NCBI GenBank assembly: GCA_904063045.1
Contig: CAJFCJ010000003.1
Location: forward strand, 2,218,504-2,282,503
DNA: 64,000 bases
Direction of reading: 5' to 3'
DNA from: Dimorphilus gyrociliatus
Taxonomy: Eukaryota > Annelida > Polychaeta > Dinophilidae
Shown here: positions 16,097 through 29,553 of the stretch, one piece after another
Layout of the letters: every line of letters starts with the position of its first letter
Numbering within the stretch: the stretch's first letter is position 1
Translations under genes and position numbers: made by a program
The notes under the pieces: model-generated
The model's input: only the letters and a program-made list of their open reading frames with translations
Databases searched by the model: none
What the model was told of the DNA's origin: nothing

Positions 16097-17688
16097 TTTT
16101 CTTTAATTTCTCTTCTTCTTTTATAAATCCTTGGCACACTTTGGATAGTCTTCCAAATTTATCACAGCACTTTCTCATCGACTCTAAGACGCTTTTGCAC
16201 TTAGATTCGTTGTATTTACTTGCTAATAAAAAAAAGAAATAAGAAAGTATTATTTTGGTCAGTTTATTTTCATTATAAAAAGATCATTAATGAAAATAGC
16301 AACAAATGCACTTTTTTTCGTCTTCGTGTTTTTATATTTGCTATAAAGGAATTTTCTTTCAGCTTTATTTTTTGCTTGTCGCCATATGATGTATAACTTT
16401 TTTTGTTAATAGTGTATTGAAAGGAGAAGATATAATTTGTATATTTTAGCAGATGCTTTATTGTCTAGAAAATACCTTGCAAGCAAATTTGTATGTCACA
16501 CGCCCTTGTTTGACACGGATCTTTAGAAGGATTCATCCACTCCTATGAACAGTATATTTTCGCTCTAAATAATAAACCCAGGTGGCGACACTGTTGATGT
16601 TTCATATAAACAGTGAACTATGTTTCATTTTCTGGAATATCGTATCTTTGATTGTTACGTCGTAAGAGGGCAGCTCAATCGGCAGTTTAAGAGACAGCCC
16701 CATTTCCCTGAAATGTTTTCGATCTTATTTGAAACTATCAAATAGCGAATTTGACCAATAATCCAACTTTTCTACAAGAAATTTCTAAACTACAATCGCC
16801 ATACTATTTTTTTCTTTTGTGAATTGAATCATCACTCCTGTAAGAGGGGTTTTTAACAGGTATAGTTTCCTTTCCAATTTTTGTTTAAACCCTTATTATC
16901 GCCCCAATATGTTTGGTTAGTTATATTTGTTTTCTGTCAAAAAGCTGTTTATATTTTATTCCATTCGGCTTTTAGAACATAAAGTACTAACTTATCAAGT
17001 CTATTAGTCTAACGTAAATTTTTTTATTTGCAAATTACTCATATTAGGTATGTGATTACTGAAAACTTTTTATCGTTTATTAGTCAACACTATCTCTTTA
17101 AGTCAACAGAAATCACCTTTATTGCAACTTTCTTCGACATACCAAGATTTTCGATAGCCTTTATTTATTCAATTTTATTCAATTACGTATGGCATTAATC
17201 CAAACATAAGAATAGGTAATGTGCTCAGTGTCATGTGAATCATTGAATTAAATCATTGAGAAAATCAATAATATAAATTAAATGAATTTAAATAGAATCA
17301 AACTGTGTATAGTATTGAAATATTTAAGCTGAAAAAGAGTCTTTCTATCCTGATTATCACACAAGATATAGATATTTTAAAAATTCGGATTTAATCAGAA
17401 TAGAAAGAGATCTTTGCGATCGATTAAAGCCTACATCTTTTTTGTGAATAAAAAAATACCGAAAATTGTTAGTACTCTAATTACTAATTCATATTATGAG
17501 TTGTTTCAAACCTTCAAGCAAAGTTCTATATAAAGTAGTTTAATATGAATCAATTGATTACCTTTTTTGAGAATTAACTATGTCATTATCACACGATGAC
17601 CTCAAAAATAAATAATATAATCTTATAAATTTTTTTCACAGAAATAAACTGTAATCTCGTTTAAATATATATTATACAAGGCTATAAG

Positions 17689-17721
<33 letters not shown>

Positions 17722-18273
17722 GCAAAGTTATCTCTCATACTGATAATATATAAAAGAACTTAGTATGATACAAAATGATTTATTTATTTTTTTCATCCTT
17801 TTTATTCTGTTATTTCTTTTTATTTTCAAATATCTTTGTCCCTAAAATAGATTTATTGAAAAATAGATTTTAGATTAAAAGGTCTAGCCGAAGGCGTATT
17901 TATAACATCTGTTCGTACAAGTAGTTTGATTGAATGATTTTCCGACCCTGTTCAATATGTATAACCCTTTTAAGTATTCCTTTCAAGAGTTTCGGAGACT
18001 GTTTAGAAATTGCTCTTTTTTTTTTTTGAATTTAAATTCAGTTAGTGAAATAAATTCTCTTCGGAATTATTTATCTGTTATTTATTGACTGGTAAGAGAA
18101 AAGCTTAAATTTGTCTGTAAATAGTACGCTAATCCTATTAAATGGATTTAACATCTTTTTTGGATACAATTCAACCGGCTGAACTGATAATAAAATAAAT
18201 GTTAATATGTAAACAAGGAGGCCTCTTTGATGTAAATAATTTTAACCTTAAATATTAACTAATAGATCAGAAA
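16097..18273. other. Gene-poor AT-rich stretch
   Basis: Just over 2 kb upstream of both ANKRD39 (minus) and CEP85 (plus), so probably shared regulatory DNA and 5' UTR. No frame with coding character is seen. It contains a (TA)n tract near 17689-17717 and long A/T runs. Confidence 0.6.
17689..17717. repeat. (TA)n microsatellite
   Basis: About 14 uninterrupted TA units flanked by non-repetitive AT-rich sequence. Confidence 0.9.
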
Positions 18274-21200
18274 ATGATGCATTCCACCTCACGTCATAAT
18301 ACTCGTTCTACCGAACGACTTTCGGAAGAAATTCGACAACCTCGAAGTCGGTCCAGAGGACGAGAAGGTGTTCCAACTGCTCATGTTTCTCCTCAACAGT
18401 TGAGAACTGCTCCACCAAGACAAGAAAATTCTCCTATTTGGCAAGAACCTCGCGTAAGAAGGGTTGATGAAGAAATGAGGAGAAGTAGTTCACAAAATAG
18501 ATTGTTAGACGATGGTTACGATTCATCTGGGCAATATTCGTCATCTGCTGGTAGTCTCTTTCGACGATATCAAGAGAGACCGGGACGAGAAGATTATAAC
18601 GCTCAGGTAAACTATTTTTCATTATTTTACTAAATCTACTCTTGACTCGTAAACCAATTCTATATTTTTATTACAACTATTTAACTAATCTCTTAATAAT
18701 TGAATTGACTATTTTTCTTAGAATAGCCGTAGAAAACTTCCTATAAAAGCTTTTTTACAAAGTAAACAAGTTATCATATTAATATTATATTTATTTTCTC
18801 ACTCTTCAGTATAAGACGAACTTCCTTTCTTAGTAGTTAATTTATTGTTTTAACGATCTCTAATTGTCTATGTTGCCTACGTGAAAAGATTCAACAAAAG
18901 ATGCGTAATGCTTAATATAGAATTACGCAAAAAGACATAAAATATTTACAAATATTAAATAAATGAAGTAGTTTTTATAAATAATTCTTCTTTTTCTGTT
19001 ATTCGAAAAACAGTTATGAGATTTCATGTAAATATATCTTTTATGAATGTAAGTCCCAGGGATTTTTTAACTGTATACACTCTCTTTTGTACCTTTCAAT
19101 TAAAAATCTCTACAAAAACCTCTAAAGAATTTTACAATAAGTATTAAAAGATAGTTTTTCATAGGTTTTTTTTCCCCTAGATAGCAAGACATAATTAGTT
19201 CTCGTGATTTGATGCCTTTTTTTAATTAATTCCTATTTTCTTAGCTGGGTTAAGAGAATATAAAATTCAAAAAAATATTTTATCTTTATCCTCTTATAAT
19301 TTTATAAAGAAAGAAAATTAAACAATTGTGCTCGTATATCGGATATGCTTTGTTTAGGCATTTATTTACTAATAAAATAGTTTTCCTCTGTTTATCGGCA
19401 TTTCCTCGACATTTCAATGAGACATATAAATCGACTCTCTAGCTTTATCTTTTTATACAATGTATAACTTTGTAAAAACCGGAAAGGACTTTATGATAAA
19501 AAGAGAAGATAAGATATAAGGTTGAAAATTTTCCCATCGCAAATATTTATTCGTTTCTTTACATCTCTAAAGGCGTCAATGGATAATATATGAGAAATAT
19601 TCTCATGGTTCAATCTATTGATCTTTTTCTTGATGAGCCATTAAGAAATTTAACTAAACGTTGAATATAGCTATTTGGTTTAGTTTCTTTTGCTTTGTCT
19701 TCTGATTAATTGATATCAGGACTGAATTTAAAGTTGGCGAATATTCAGTCGTCCCAGGCACTGTTTGCACTTTTCAATAAAAAACAAAAATAAGGCTCTC
19801 CTCTAGATAAAAAAGAGATCAATAATAATCTAATACACCCTTTAATCCGCTTTTTGAAAGAACTTTTCTCCTTTCAGCATGCCACGTTAGATAGTCTTGG
19901 AGAAGGAGTTAGAAGGATGATGTTTAACAAACCACCAAGACCACCCAGGGTAAGATTATTTATTTATTGAATTGTTAATAGTTTTCTTCACGGCACGATC
20001 TTAATTATTCTTAATATATAGATGGAAGATTGTGCCAATTGTGGTCGTCCTAAGTCCTCTGAAGGAAGAAGTTCTGCTTTGGAGCAATTAGAAAGGAAAT
20101 TAGGGTACAGACTTTCTTAATTTTAATGTACAATGAAAATTGCATTGTAATCTATATTACTTTATAGATCTGTTGAATACGAATTACGACAACACAAGCT
20201 TGAAACAAATCGACAGTTAATGGCTAAACAGCACGAATTAGATGAAACAATAGAGAACCTAAGACTTTGTAAATCTAATGCAGACGATTGGAGAATAAGA
20301 TTTGAGCAGAGTCAAAAATCATTAGATGAAACAAGACAAAAGGAAATAACTTTACAAAGATATTTAGAACATTTACCTACGTCAGAGACTAATGAACAAA
20401 ATCGATTAGAACTTCGTCATTTAAGGTATTGTTGTGGTTAACTATATGAAATTTACGAATGGTAATAGTCATTGTTACTCGTTTAGGTCAGAAAACGAGA
20501 GATTAAGAGATAGAGTTGGTAGATACCAAGAGGAAGCAGGAATGTTAAATCAAGAGTTAAATGATAAGGGAAAGTGCTTGAACTCCTCTAAACTTAGGGA
20601 AGAAATGCTAAGCGAGGAGCTGCGTAAGTGCCAAAATGAACTTGAAAAATTTGCCGACTCAAACACGGCAATAAAACTACAAAGAGAGTTAAACTCCACC
20701 CTCGCTGATAAACAGCAGCTTCAGTCCGATTTGGATAACGCTTATAAAGTACACGAGTTGTTAAAAAAGAGACTTAAAATGGCAGAAGACAAAGCCAGAA
20801 ATGAAAGTGTAATAAACTTCGAAAAAAGTTCTAGGGAAGAAGAGACTATTGCTGCCCTGAGAAGAGATTTAAACGACAAAGATGATATGATTGGTAACTT
20901 ACATATGAATATTAAAGAGTTAAGCAGTCAGCGTGAGAGTGTTCTTAAGCAAAATGTTGTAATGGAAAACAGGATTCACGAACTCGAAGCATTAAATACA
21001 AAAGAAATGTCCAAACTTATTACATCATTACTTGTTCAAATGACAGCATGTTCTGACGAGATAAAAGCCATTGTTAAATTCTGCCAACAAAGGGCTCTCC
21101 GAAAAGAGCCAGATTTATCATTAATGCTTGCAGCTAGAAGTTCTTCTCCGGAGGGTACTTTGAAGGAAAATATCTCTATAAAAGTACTTGAAGATAGGTT

Positions 21201-21306
21201 ACAAGATATCAGGGCTCTAAGAAGGGAAATTGATGACTTGAAAGACGTTATTTGTACACAGTACGCCGAAGAAATGGGTGATAACATGGTCTGTAATCAG
21301 CAATAA
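18274..21306 (+). CDS. CEP85: CEP85/CEP85L-family centrosomal coiled-coil protein
   Basis: Five exons: 18274-18606, 19878-19949, 20022-20104, 20168-20425, 20487-21306. The N-terminal 110 residues are Arg/Ser/Pro-rich and disordered-looking; a small exon with PPRPPR follows. MEDCANCGRPKSSEGRSSAL begins the conserved part, then long coiled coil (residues roughly 160-330). The end is diagnostic: a KEPDLSLMLAARSS block, then REIDDLKDVICTQYAEEMGD close to the C-terminus, which parallels the end of vertebrate CEP85 and CEP85L (an IDxL..I..xYAxxMGDN pattern). Family members are centrosomal and modulate centriole duplication and microtubule organisation. The first intron of about 1.27 kb is unusually large for this window. 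I cannot say which vertebrate paralogue it is closer to. Confidence 0.85.
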
Positions 21307-21631
21307 AACCTCATTAGGATTTTTTTCAGGGAATAATCTGAAAGGGAATTGTAACTTTCTCTTTGGTGAGATGTTTAAATCAGGTGATGAAACACCAAAG
21401 CTGTTACATAGTTTAAAATATTTCACATATCACAAATATATCACCATTTATATAAATAACTACAATCAACAAAGAACAATTTTAAGTTTTATAAAAAATA
21501 TTTCATTCCATTGTTATATTATATTTTTTAATTTATTCAAAAATCTTTTCCTTAAATATAACCAAATTTATTTCAAGAATTGAATATTCAATTTTTTAGA
21601 CGCCATCTGCTGGTATAGGAGATTTATGAGG

Positions 21632-21632
<1 letters not shown>

Positions 21633-21662
<30 letters not shown>
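21633..21662. repeat. (TA)n microsatellite
   Basis: About 15 TA units, 0.3 kb downstream of CEP85. Confidence 0.9.
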
Positions 21663-21665
<3 letters not shown>

Positions 21666-21890
21666 TTATATTTCTATATTTATCTTTAATAAAGACTATA
21701 TTTGCCTCTATAAATTTATTGTTCCTTTACTGTGACATATATAAATCATAATATGAAGTCGATTTGAAACTCTAATAAATAAGCTCCTTTACTTATATGC
21801 TCCTAATTGACTTCTATAGATGGATTGCTAACAAAGAGAGATGATGATAAGACTAATCCTAAAGCCACACAACTTCTAGTTTTCTTTAGA

Positions 21891-22303
21891 TCAATCATCT
21901 AAATGCAGAAATTCATTTAAAGAGTTTTTCTCAACAGCTTCGCAAAATGCTTCATAATCCTTTAACATACAGTAAAAATCATTAATCAAATTTAATTAAA
22001 GAGATAGTATTACCCCGCAATATTGCGTGTCGTTAAATAATTGAGGCGGAATAGGAGAAGACTCTTTTCCGTTCTTACTATGTTCTAACATGAAGTATTT
22101 GTCATCTTCACAATGGGGATTTGAAACGTCGATTTCCTCAAAATCGATTTCAGCTGAACTTAAAGTTTGACGAATAAAGTTTTGTTGTTTTTTTATCTGA
22201 TAGAAAAAAATATATATTAAAAAAATGTTCTTTTTGTAAAAGATAATAAGCATTAAACCTCTGTTTTACCAGAAACACTAGAAAAGTACAATTTCACAGT
22301 CAT
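21891..22303 (-). CDS. SH3BGRL: SH3BGRL-like thioredoxin-fold protein
   Basis: Three exons on minus: the first from ATG 22303 (MTVKLYFSSVSGKTE), the second covering IKKQQNFIRQTL and EIDFEEIDVSNP, the third DYEAFCEAVEKNSLNEFLHL with stop at 21893-21891. The family signatures are MVIRVYIASSSGSxxIKKKQ at the start, xIxFEEKDI in the middle and PLPPQIFNxxxYxGDYxxFxEA at the end. Here SPIPPQLFNDTQYCGDYEAF carries the PPQ SH3-binding motif. The length of about 100 aa fits. SH3BGRL proteins adopt a glutaredoxin-like fold without the redox CxxC, and none is seen here. The exact cellular role is unclear. Confidence 0.9.
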
Positions 22304-22320
22304 AATCACACGATACGACA

Positions 22321-22321
<1 letters not shown>

Positions 22322-22389
<68 letters not shown>

Positions 22390-22391
22390 CT
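22322..22391. repeat. (TA)n microsatellite, interrupted
   Basis: About 70 bp of nearly pure TA with one AA interruption, just upstream of the SH3BGRL-like start codon and therefore in its promoter or 5' UTR. Confidence 0.9.
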
Positions 22392-22969
22392 GTATACAAT
22401 ATGAACGTTTGGCCTATTATATTGATATTTAAAGTAGGACTTGGTTCAAAATCAATTCCTGTTGATAAAAAAGAAAGACTATAAAAACTGATAGGCGTAT
22501 GAATTTTGAAATAATAGCTTATAGAAAAAGTTTACTTTTTACGTTTCAAGTTACTTAAAATATTAACAAAACAAGTAAAATTGAAAAGTTTACTTATATA
22601 AGAAAGAGGGGAAAAGGGAACTAATTTTCTTTTTCGTTTTGTATATATGAATAGTAATGATATAAAGTTTGTGTTTGTTATTTGGATTATATAGGTCTTT
22701 CAACAATCGTATTGAGACTCTAAAATCAGAGAGTGATTATTCGAAGAGGAAATATGTTATCTTTATGATATAGCCTATTCAGTTTTAGTGAATAGTATTC
22801 AATAAATATTTAGCGCTTTGTTAAAAGTCTTTGAAATATGATATATATATTTTTTCATTATTCATATTTTACTACCTGAGGTTGTTTCATAGCATACACT
22901 GTATAAAACAGTTATGAGGCAAACTATTTGATGAAGCTTTTGTTCGATATAGGCTTGCGTGTATGCAGT

Positions 22970-23043
22970 GGCCCGTTAGCTCAGTTGGTTAGAGCGCCGT
23001 GCTGATAACGCGGAGGTCGTGGGTTCGACCCCCATGCGGGCCA
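22970..23043 (+). tRNA. tRNA-Ile, anticodon GAT
   Basis: A complete cloverleaf. Acceptor arms 22970-22976 and 23036-23042 pair with one T-G wobble, with discriminator A at 23043. The D stem is GCTC/GAGC. The anticodon stem CCGTG/CGCGG encloses the loop CTGATAA, with anticodon GAT at 23004-23006. The T arm carries TTCGACC. A run of 14 T residues starting about 6 nt after the 3' end is a strong Pol III terminator. There is no intron, and CCA is not encoded. A-box (TTAGCTCAGTTGG) and B-box (GGTTCGACC) sequences are intact. Most eukaryotic isoleucine tRNAs read from an AAT gene; the GAT form is a minor isoacceptor. Confidence 0.96.
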
Positions 23044-23045
23044 GA

Positions 23046-23062
23046 TGATTTTTTTTTTTTTT
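23046..23062 (+). terminator. Pol III terminator of tRNA-Ile
   Basis: A T tract of at least 14 residues immediately downstream of the tRNA; four or more Ts suffice for Pol III. Confidence 0.85.
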
Positions 23063-23408
23063 ACATATTACATACATTTACTTAGTATTTTCCGTTATTT
23101 TTTTCAATCAAGGCATTCTTTTGTTCTATTTGGACACCTTGTCCAAAAAAATGCATTCTTTATTAGTTCAAGAGAAATAATCAATTGCAAGGGATTTCAG
23201 TAGAATTTTGTTTAAAATATGCTAACAGAACAATCAATTCATCACAATTTTTATGATATTATCTACTTTTCACGATTTCGATTACTTATCGGTTTACAGA
23301 TATCGATTAATCAATAAGTTAAGGTGAAGGTCGATAATAAATCATCTTTACTTCATTTATTAAAAAATTGCTGATCTATAGTTCACTTGTCAATTGAAAA
23401 TATCAGAA

Positions 23409-24950
23409 ATGGAAGAATTTGATGTTATAGTTGTAGGTGCTGGAATAATGGGAAGTAGCACAGCTTATAACTGTATTAAAAAAGGATGTAAAACTCTCCT
23501 TCTAGAACAGGTTTTGTTTAAATAGACTTTCAAGTTTTGAATAATTACAAAGAATCTTCCCAAAAAGTTTCCATTACCTCATGCCAGAGGTAGTTCTACG
23601 GGTCATTCAAGAATAACTAGAAAAGCATATTCTAAGGAACTGTACGCGAATATGATGCCAGAAGCCTATAAATTATGGAGCGAGTTAGAAACGGAAACAA
23701 ACACTCAGATATACAAGTAATAACGAATATTAATTACGAGATATCTTTATCAGAATATTTCCATATAGGAAAACAGGTGGGATTATTATAGGAAAAGCAA
23801 ATGTCAGATATTCCGAATATGAAAAAGTTCTAAAGGAATTAAAAGTAATGTTTTATATATAGAAATCTAAAGTTTCTGATTGTCAATTTATCCACAAAAT
23901 AGACAGAAGTACTTTCTCTCACTGAAAATGAAATTGTTGAAATGTTACCAAACACAAATTATTATGGCTTTCAAGGAATATGTGACCCTGAAGCTGGTGT
24001 ATTATTTGCTGATAAGGCTGTTAAATCATTTCAAGTACTCTTTCAAGATAAATAAATATATAAAATCAATAAACATTTCTTGAAATAATTTTGTAGTCAG
24101 CGTTCCTTAGACGAGGTGGATCGTTAAAAGAAAATGAAAAGCTCGTAAATATTTCTACTGGGAGTATTGTTAAAATTACAACTACAAAAGGAATTTACAA
24201 TGGTAAAAGTTTGATTGTTTGTGCTGGATCTTGGACAAACAAAATACTTTCAGAACTGGATTTAAAACTGCCGCTTAACGTTAGCAAATCGCATTTATAA
24301 ACAAGACTTAAATATACTTCTGAAAATTTGCAGCCTCGATACGTTAAAGTATGCTATTGGAAAGTAAAAGATGGATTAAAAAAATCAAATCTTCCTGTCT
24401 TGATTGATGTTAATGGTGTCAACTATCACGGTGTAAGAGAAGGAGTTTATGGAACACCTCCAGAAGAATATCCCGACTTTTACAAAGTAACAAAACAAGA
24501 ATTTAATACGACTTAAACAATCCAACAAATATTAATTGCAGGTTTGTATGCATGGAGGTAAAGATCTATCTGATCCAGATTTCAGGGATGGATCCGATGA
24601 TGGAGAAGAAGTGAAAATTATATCCAACTACGTTTCAAAATATATGCCTTTCTTAGATTCAAGGCCAGCCATTGTGGAAACTTGTATATATACAATGACT
24701 CCTGATGAAGACTATATAATTGATCGTCATCCTAACTGTAATAACATTTTCTTCGGAGCTGGCTTTTCAGGTAATATTACAAATTGTAACATATTGTTTA
24801 TTGAATCTATCTAATTTTTTAGGGCATGGATTCAAGTTGGCTCCAGTTGTTGGAAAGCTGCTAAGTGAAATGGTTCTTAAACAACCAACTACTTTTAATA
24901 CTGCACCTTTTAGCCTACATAGATTTCGTAATTCTACTTCTAAACTCTGA
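23409..24950 (+). CDS. PIPOX: PIPOX, peroxisomal sarcosine/pipecolate oxidase
   Basis: A multi-exon flavoprotein. The first exon (23409-23510) has the FAD-binding Rossmann motif [15 protein letters not shown]. The second (from 23553) has [20 protein letters not shown], the conserved segment around the covalent-flavin/substrate region of monomeric sarcosine oxidases. The C-terminal part has [12 protein letters not shown] and [21 protein letters not shown] across the last intron. The enzyme oxidises sarcosine and L-pipecolate with release of hydrogen peroxide. The protein ends in Ser-Lys-Leu, the canonical PTS1, so peroxisomal location is directly supported. An apparent stop near 24298 lies within a 55-nt intron (GTTAGC to TTGCAG) and is not a lesion. 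Exon junctions agree in phase throughout. Confidence 0.95.
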
Positions 24951-25107
24951 TAACCATATCAGAAAGAGAGCCTAATTATTAAGCAACCACTGATTATTAA
25001 CATATTAAAAAATATGAATATCGTAGATTTAATAAAAATGAAAACTAACATAAACTGTATTAATTACAGCTAAAAGAGAACTTAAAGATTTAATTCATAG
25101 GACAATT

Positions 25108-26370
25108 TTACAATATAGCTGGTTGATCATGAGTAGAAATTTCGTGGCTTAAATGCGTTTGTAGATCACTGAGCTTTTTCTTTAGGGTGCTTAAGCCGGA
25201 TAAGACAATAGTCTCTGGTCTTAGAGAGCCGCAAGATTCCACATTCATAAAGAACTTGCTAGGCTTTGAAAAAGGATCGTAAGGAGCTTCAGCTATAAAA
25301 TTTTTAAATAATGAATATCAGAATAATCCTTTGCACGGTGGATTTTAATATATCTAATATATAATACTAACGTTCTTCTTCCGGCAATTCGCTATATTCA
25401 CTCTTTGGCCTAAAATAATAATAGAAATGAGCAGAGTTCATTATTACAAGCTAAACCCTTACCATTCTTCAGGATTCGGATAAATAGTGTGCCTTAGTGA
25501 ATTATCTGGGTCATACTCAAAAGCGACCCCGGCTGTAGGGTTCCATTTTGCATGCTCTTTTGCAAAACCTTTGCGTGCTATAGCTTTTAGCTTGAGTTCT
25601 TGTCCTTTGCGTAACTTCACTATAATTATATCTGAAAGATAGCAAAATTTATACAAGCTCTTACACTTAGCTCTAAATTGAGTTTACAAACCTTCAACGG
25701 CTTCCGAAAAATCCGAAGGCATTTGACTTTGTCTGGTTGTCACCTAGTTGCGAAGATTTATTAACAATTTAAAACTCAGGTATCTACTAAATGACAAAAT
25801 AAACGTACGGGAACAACTTTTGGATTAGAAGTTAAGAGATCGGCGGTTGTAACTTGTCTTGTTTGTTCGTCTGAACACCTTACGTCTAGGGTAAATTCCA
25901 CACTGCATTCCGAACAAAACTCTTCGCATTGACAATCCTACAATATTGTAAAATTGTTTTAACAACAAAAATATATACAAATAAACTCACTCTTGTATAT
26001 TGCATTTTATCAATGACTTCGTCACAAGTTAATGGAATTAATCCAAGGCGATGAGCTATAAACTCATCAACTAAAACAGTGGAATTTTTTTCTATTTGAA
26101 TCCAATCAATAGCTAATATTTCAGAAAATATAGTTAATATTCTCAGTATATTTTAAACAATCATTTTACCTAGTATCGGCGTTTCTGCTATAAATACTCT
26201 TCGACAAGCATTAGCCACACTGAAATAAGTAGTTGTTTTATCGCTCGCTAAATAAACAGATATTTCAGAATTTGATAGTCTTACCTCAAGTCAGTATCTT
26301 CCAGAGTAAACTTTATATTTTCATTAGTTAATTCCGTTAACTGTACAATTGTTTGATTAGCGTAGGGCAT
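25108..26370 (-). CDS. POLR2C: POLR2C (RPB3), RNA polymerase II subunit
   Basis: Starts at 26370 with [20 protein letters not shown]. Successive exons give [30 protein letters not shown], the zinc-type cysteine cluster [39 protein letters not shown] and [20 protein letters not shown], then [20 protein letters not shown]. It ends in [14 protein letters not shown] plus a few residues. This is colinear with human RPB3 over the whole length. RPB3 pairs with RPB11 to form the alpha-like assembly platform of Pol II. The Cys cluster in the protruding loop is intact. Introns are 45-60 nt. Confidence 0.97.
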
Positions 26371-26519
26371 GACTCAGTATTGTTGTGATCCTGCGAAGCC
26401 GCTAATATGAAAGATTTGACGTTTCGCGATTAACTGGTAAAAATTTTAGAATATTTCACTACACGTCGTGTACATCTGATACAAAGTAATATCATAATAA
26501 TAAAACAAAAAACCTCACA

Positions 26520-27625
<1,106 letters not shown>

Positions 27626-27880
27626 ACTAATTCCATTCAAAAAAATTTCTTTATCTTGTTCGTTCTTTCGAACTGAATTTAGCTAATACAATATTATAAA
27701 TCGTTAAGAATCTTATCGTCGAGATTAAAGAATTACAAAGAGATGCAGGCTGAATACCCTAATTAGTCTGTGGTAGTATATAGACCCAGCGGGTCAACTA
27801 ATCGATGTCAGTTGATGCTTTGACATTGTTGTGTGAGTTCCTTTCTTTGAGCCATTGACGCTTAGATTTATTCTGACAAG

Positions 27881-28585
27881 ATGACAAAGTCATTCCTATC
27901 TAGAATATATTATGAACGTAAAGTCCACAGAAGGACATTCTGCTTAGATCGTTTCAACATTAGTACAGACGAAGCAATAGATATGGAAGCTCATAGGGAT
28001 ACTCTTTGTGAAAAAATTTGGAAGGCCAGAACCTTTTCAATTATTGCTGAGGATGACAATACGAAGAAGATTAAAAAACAACTTCGGTTTATTAGACGTA
28101 AGCGTTTACATTTGCGCCGCCTTACAAATTCTATTAAGGAAGGAGAAGCTACTTCTGTGTGGTCGTCTGGAACTGAAGAATGCTTTGTTCAAGGAGGATT
28201 ACGCACTTTGGCTACTTTCGACAATAGCAATACACTTGAAGTTCGACTTCCTCCAGAAGGCTGTTCAGATTCCTCAGACAGCAGTTGTGAAAACTCTTTT
28301 CTCTCGACCTTTGATTGTGTTAATGAAGACCTTTATTCTTCGGATTCTTCTTCGGATTCCTCAGATTCTAGTTTAAACTTTTTTTGCGAAAATATTTATG
28401 AAGAACCAATCGAACCGTTCAAAATTCCCGAATTAGACATATTCTCTTCTTCAATTGAACCACCTACCCCTCCTAAACGCAAATCTTCAATCTTAAAAAA
28501 GAAAACAATGAAGAAACGTATATCCAAATTATTCAGTAGATTTCATTTAAAATCATGTAACAGTGTAGGATCGTCTAAAATGTAA
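27881..28585 (+). CDS. Unrecognised intronless Ser/Asp-rich basic protein
   Basis: A single uninterrupted frame of 234 codons from ATG 27881. The N-terminal 90 residues are basic (KIKKQLRFIRRKRLHLRRL). The middle has two Ser/Asp runs (SDSSDSS; SSDSSSDSSDSS near residues 132-165) and Asp/Glu-Pro segments. The C-terminus is basic again (PPKRKSSILKKKTMKKRISK). No domain is recognised. Its length in an AT-rich sequence, the clear compositional structure and the absence of a competing frame support it as coding. The Ser/Asp runs look like casein-kinase substrates, and a nuclear role would be only a guess. Confidence 0.7.
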   Translation: MTKSFLSRIYYERKVHRRTFCLDRFNISTDEAIDMEAHRDTLCEKIWKARTFSIIAEDDNTKKIKKQLRFIRRKRLHLRRLTNSIKEGEATSVWSSGTEECFVQGGLRTLATFDNSNTLEVRLPPEGCSDSSDSSCENSFLSTFDCVNEDLYSSDSSSDSSDSSLNFFCENIYEEPIEPFKIPELDIFSSSIEPPTPPKRKSSILKKKTMKKRISKLFSRFHLKSCNSVGSSKM

Positions 28586-28869
28586 ATTTTCAAAAAATAT
28601 GTATTCCCGCTGTATATATATATACAGTATATACCAGTTTACTGAGAAACTTGCTGTTTAATTTTGCAATCATAAGAGTCTTTGTAGACCTCATGTAAAT
28701 TTATAAAATAAAATAAAAAATATCTACTTGTCGAATATTATAGATTATCTAATCATAATATCTATCTTTTATAGAATTATAAAGCTTAGGCTAATGATTA
28801 CAAATACGATATAGATATTAGCTTGGATAGGCAATGTCAAAGGTTTTATAGCGATAATAGGAGCAATAC

Positions 28870-29507
28870 ATGCCTTGGTTTTTCTTCGAAATCATTCGAC
28901 AAATCGTTATGTCATTTAAATTGTCTACAAAAGTAGCTTACTATCCTACTCTTCTATTTAATGTTTTAAGAGAGAAATTTGGGGTCACTAAATGGTATCA
29001 CGCTATTGATGATACTGTTATACTTGGAGCATTGCCGTTTAGAAATGTTGCGAAGAAGGTTTGTTTAATATCACTTTTAAGTCAAAATCACTCAAATTGT
29101 TTGTATTCTTTAAACAGTTAATTACTGAGTACAACATAAAAGGCGTTGTTTCAATGAACGAACTTTATGAGATGAAATTTTTTTGTCCTACGAAGAACGA
29201 ATGGTCGAATATGGGTGTTGAACAGATAAATCTACCAACAATCGACTATAGTGTACCTTCTTTAACTGATATAAGAAAAGGAGTTGATTTTATTAATCAT
29301 AAGAGAGATGAGAAAAGCACTGTCTATGTTCATTGCAAAGCTGGAAGAACCAGAAGCGCAACATTAGTAGCTGCTTATTTATGCAATAGGTATAACTATT
29401 CCCCAGAAGAAGCAGTAGAAGAAATAAGAAAAAAAAGAAGTCATATTTATGTTGCTAAAAGACATATTCTAGCATTGCATAAGTTTGTTGATTCTTCTCA
29501 TAATTAA
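28870..29507 (+). CDS. PTPMT1: PTPMT1, mitochondrial phosphatidylglycerophosphatase
   Basis: Two exons (28870-29058 and 29118-29507). The first contains YHAIDDTVILGALPFR, the second YNIKGVVSMNELYEM and the dual-specificity phosphatase active site VHCKAGRTRSAT, i.e. Cys-x5-Arg with the Asp-containing region upstream (LPTIDYSVPS). It continues AAYLCNRYNYSPEEAVEEIR as in PTPMT1. The enzyme dephosphorylates phosphatidylglycerophosphate in cardiolipin synthesis at the inner mitochondrial membrane. The total is 192 aa, near the family size. The hydrophobic, weakly basic N-terminus fits the mitochondrial signal-anchor; a second in-frame ATG lies at 28909-28911. Confidence 0.93.
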
Positions 29508-29553
29508 TATATAAAGTTAATAGCATCGCTTTTCGATCTATGCACAAAATATA

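Noticed and set aside
24240-24360. Apparent in-frame stop in PIPOX
   Set aside because: Lies inside a 55-nt intron with GTTAGC donor and TTGCAG acceptor; the flanking exons join exactly at the conserved position.
28008-28376. Second plus frame of 122 codons overlapping the Ser/Asp-rich gene
   Set aside because: Embedded in the longer frame; no start context, basic-Leu content typical of a +1 shadow.
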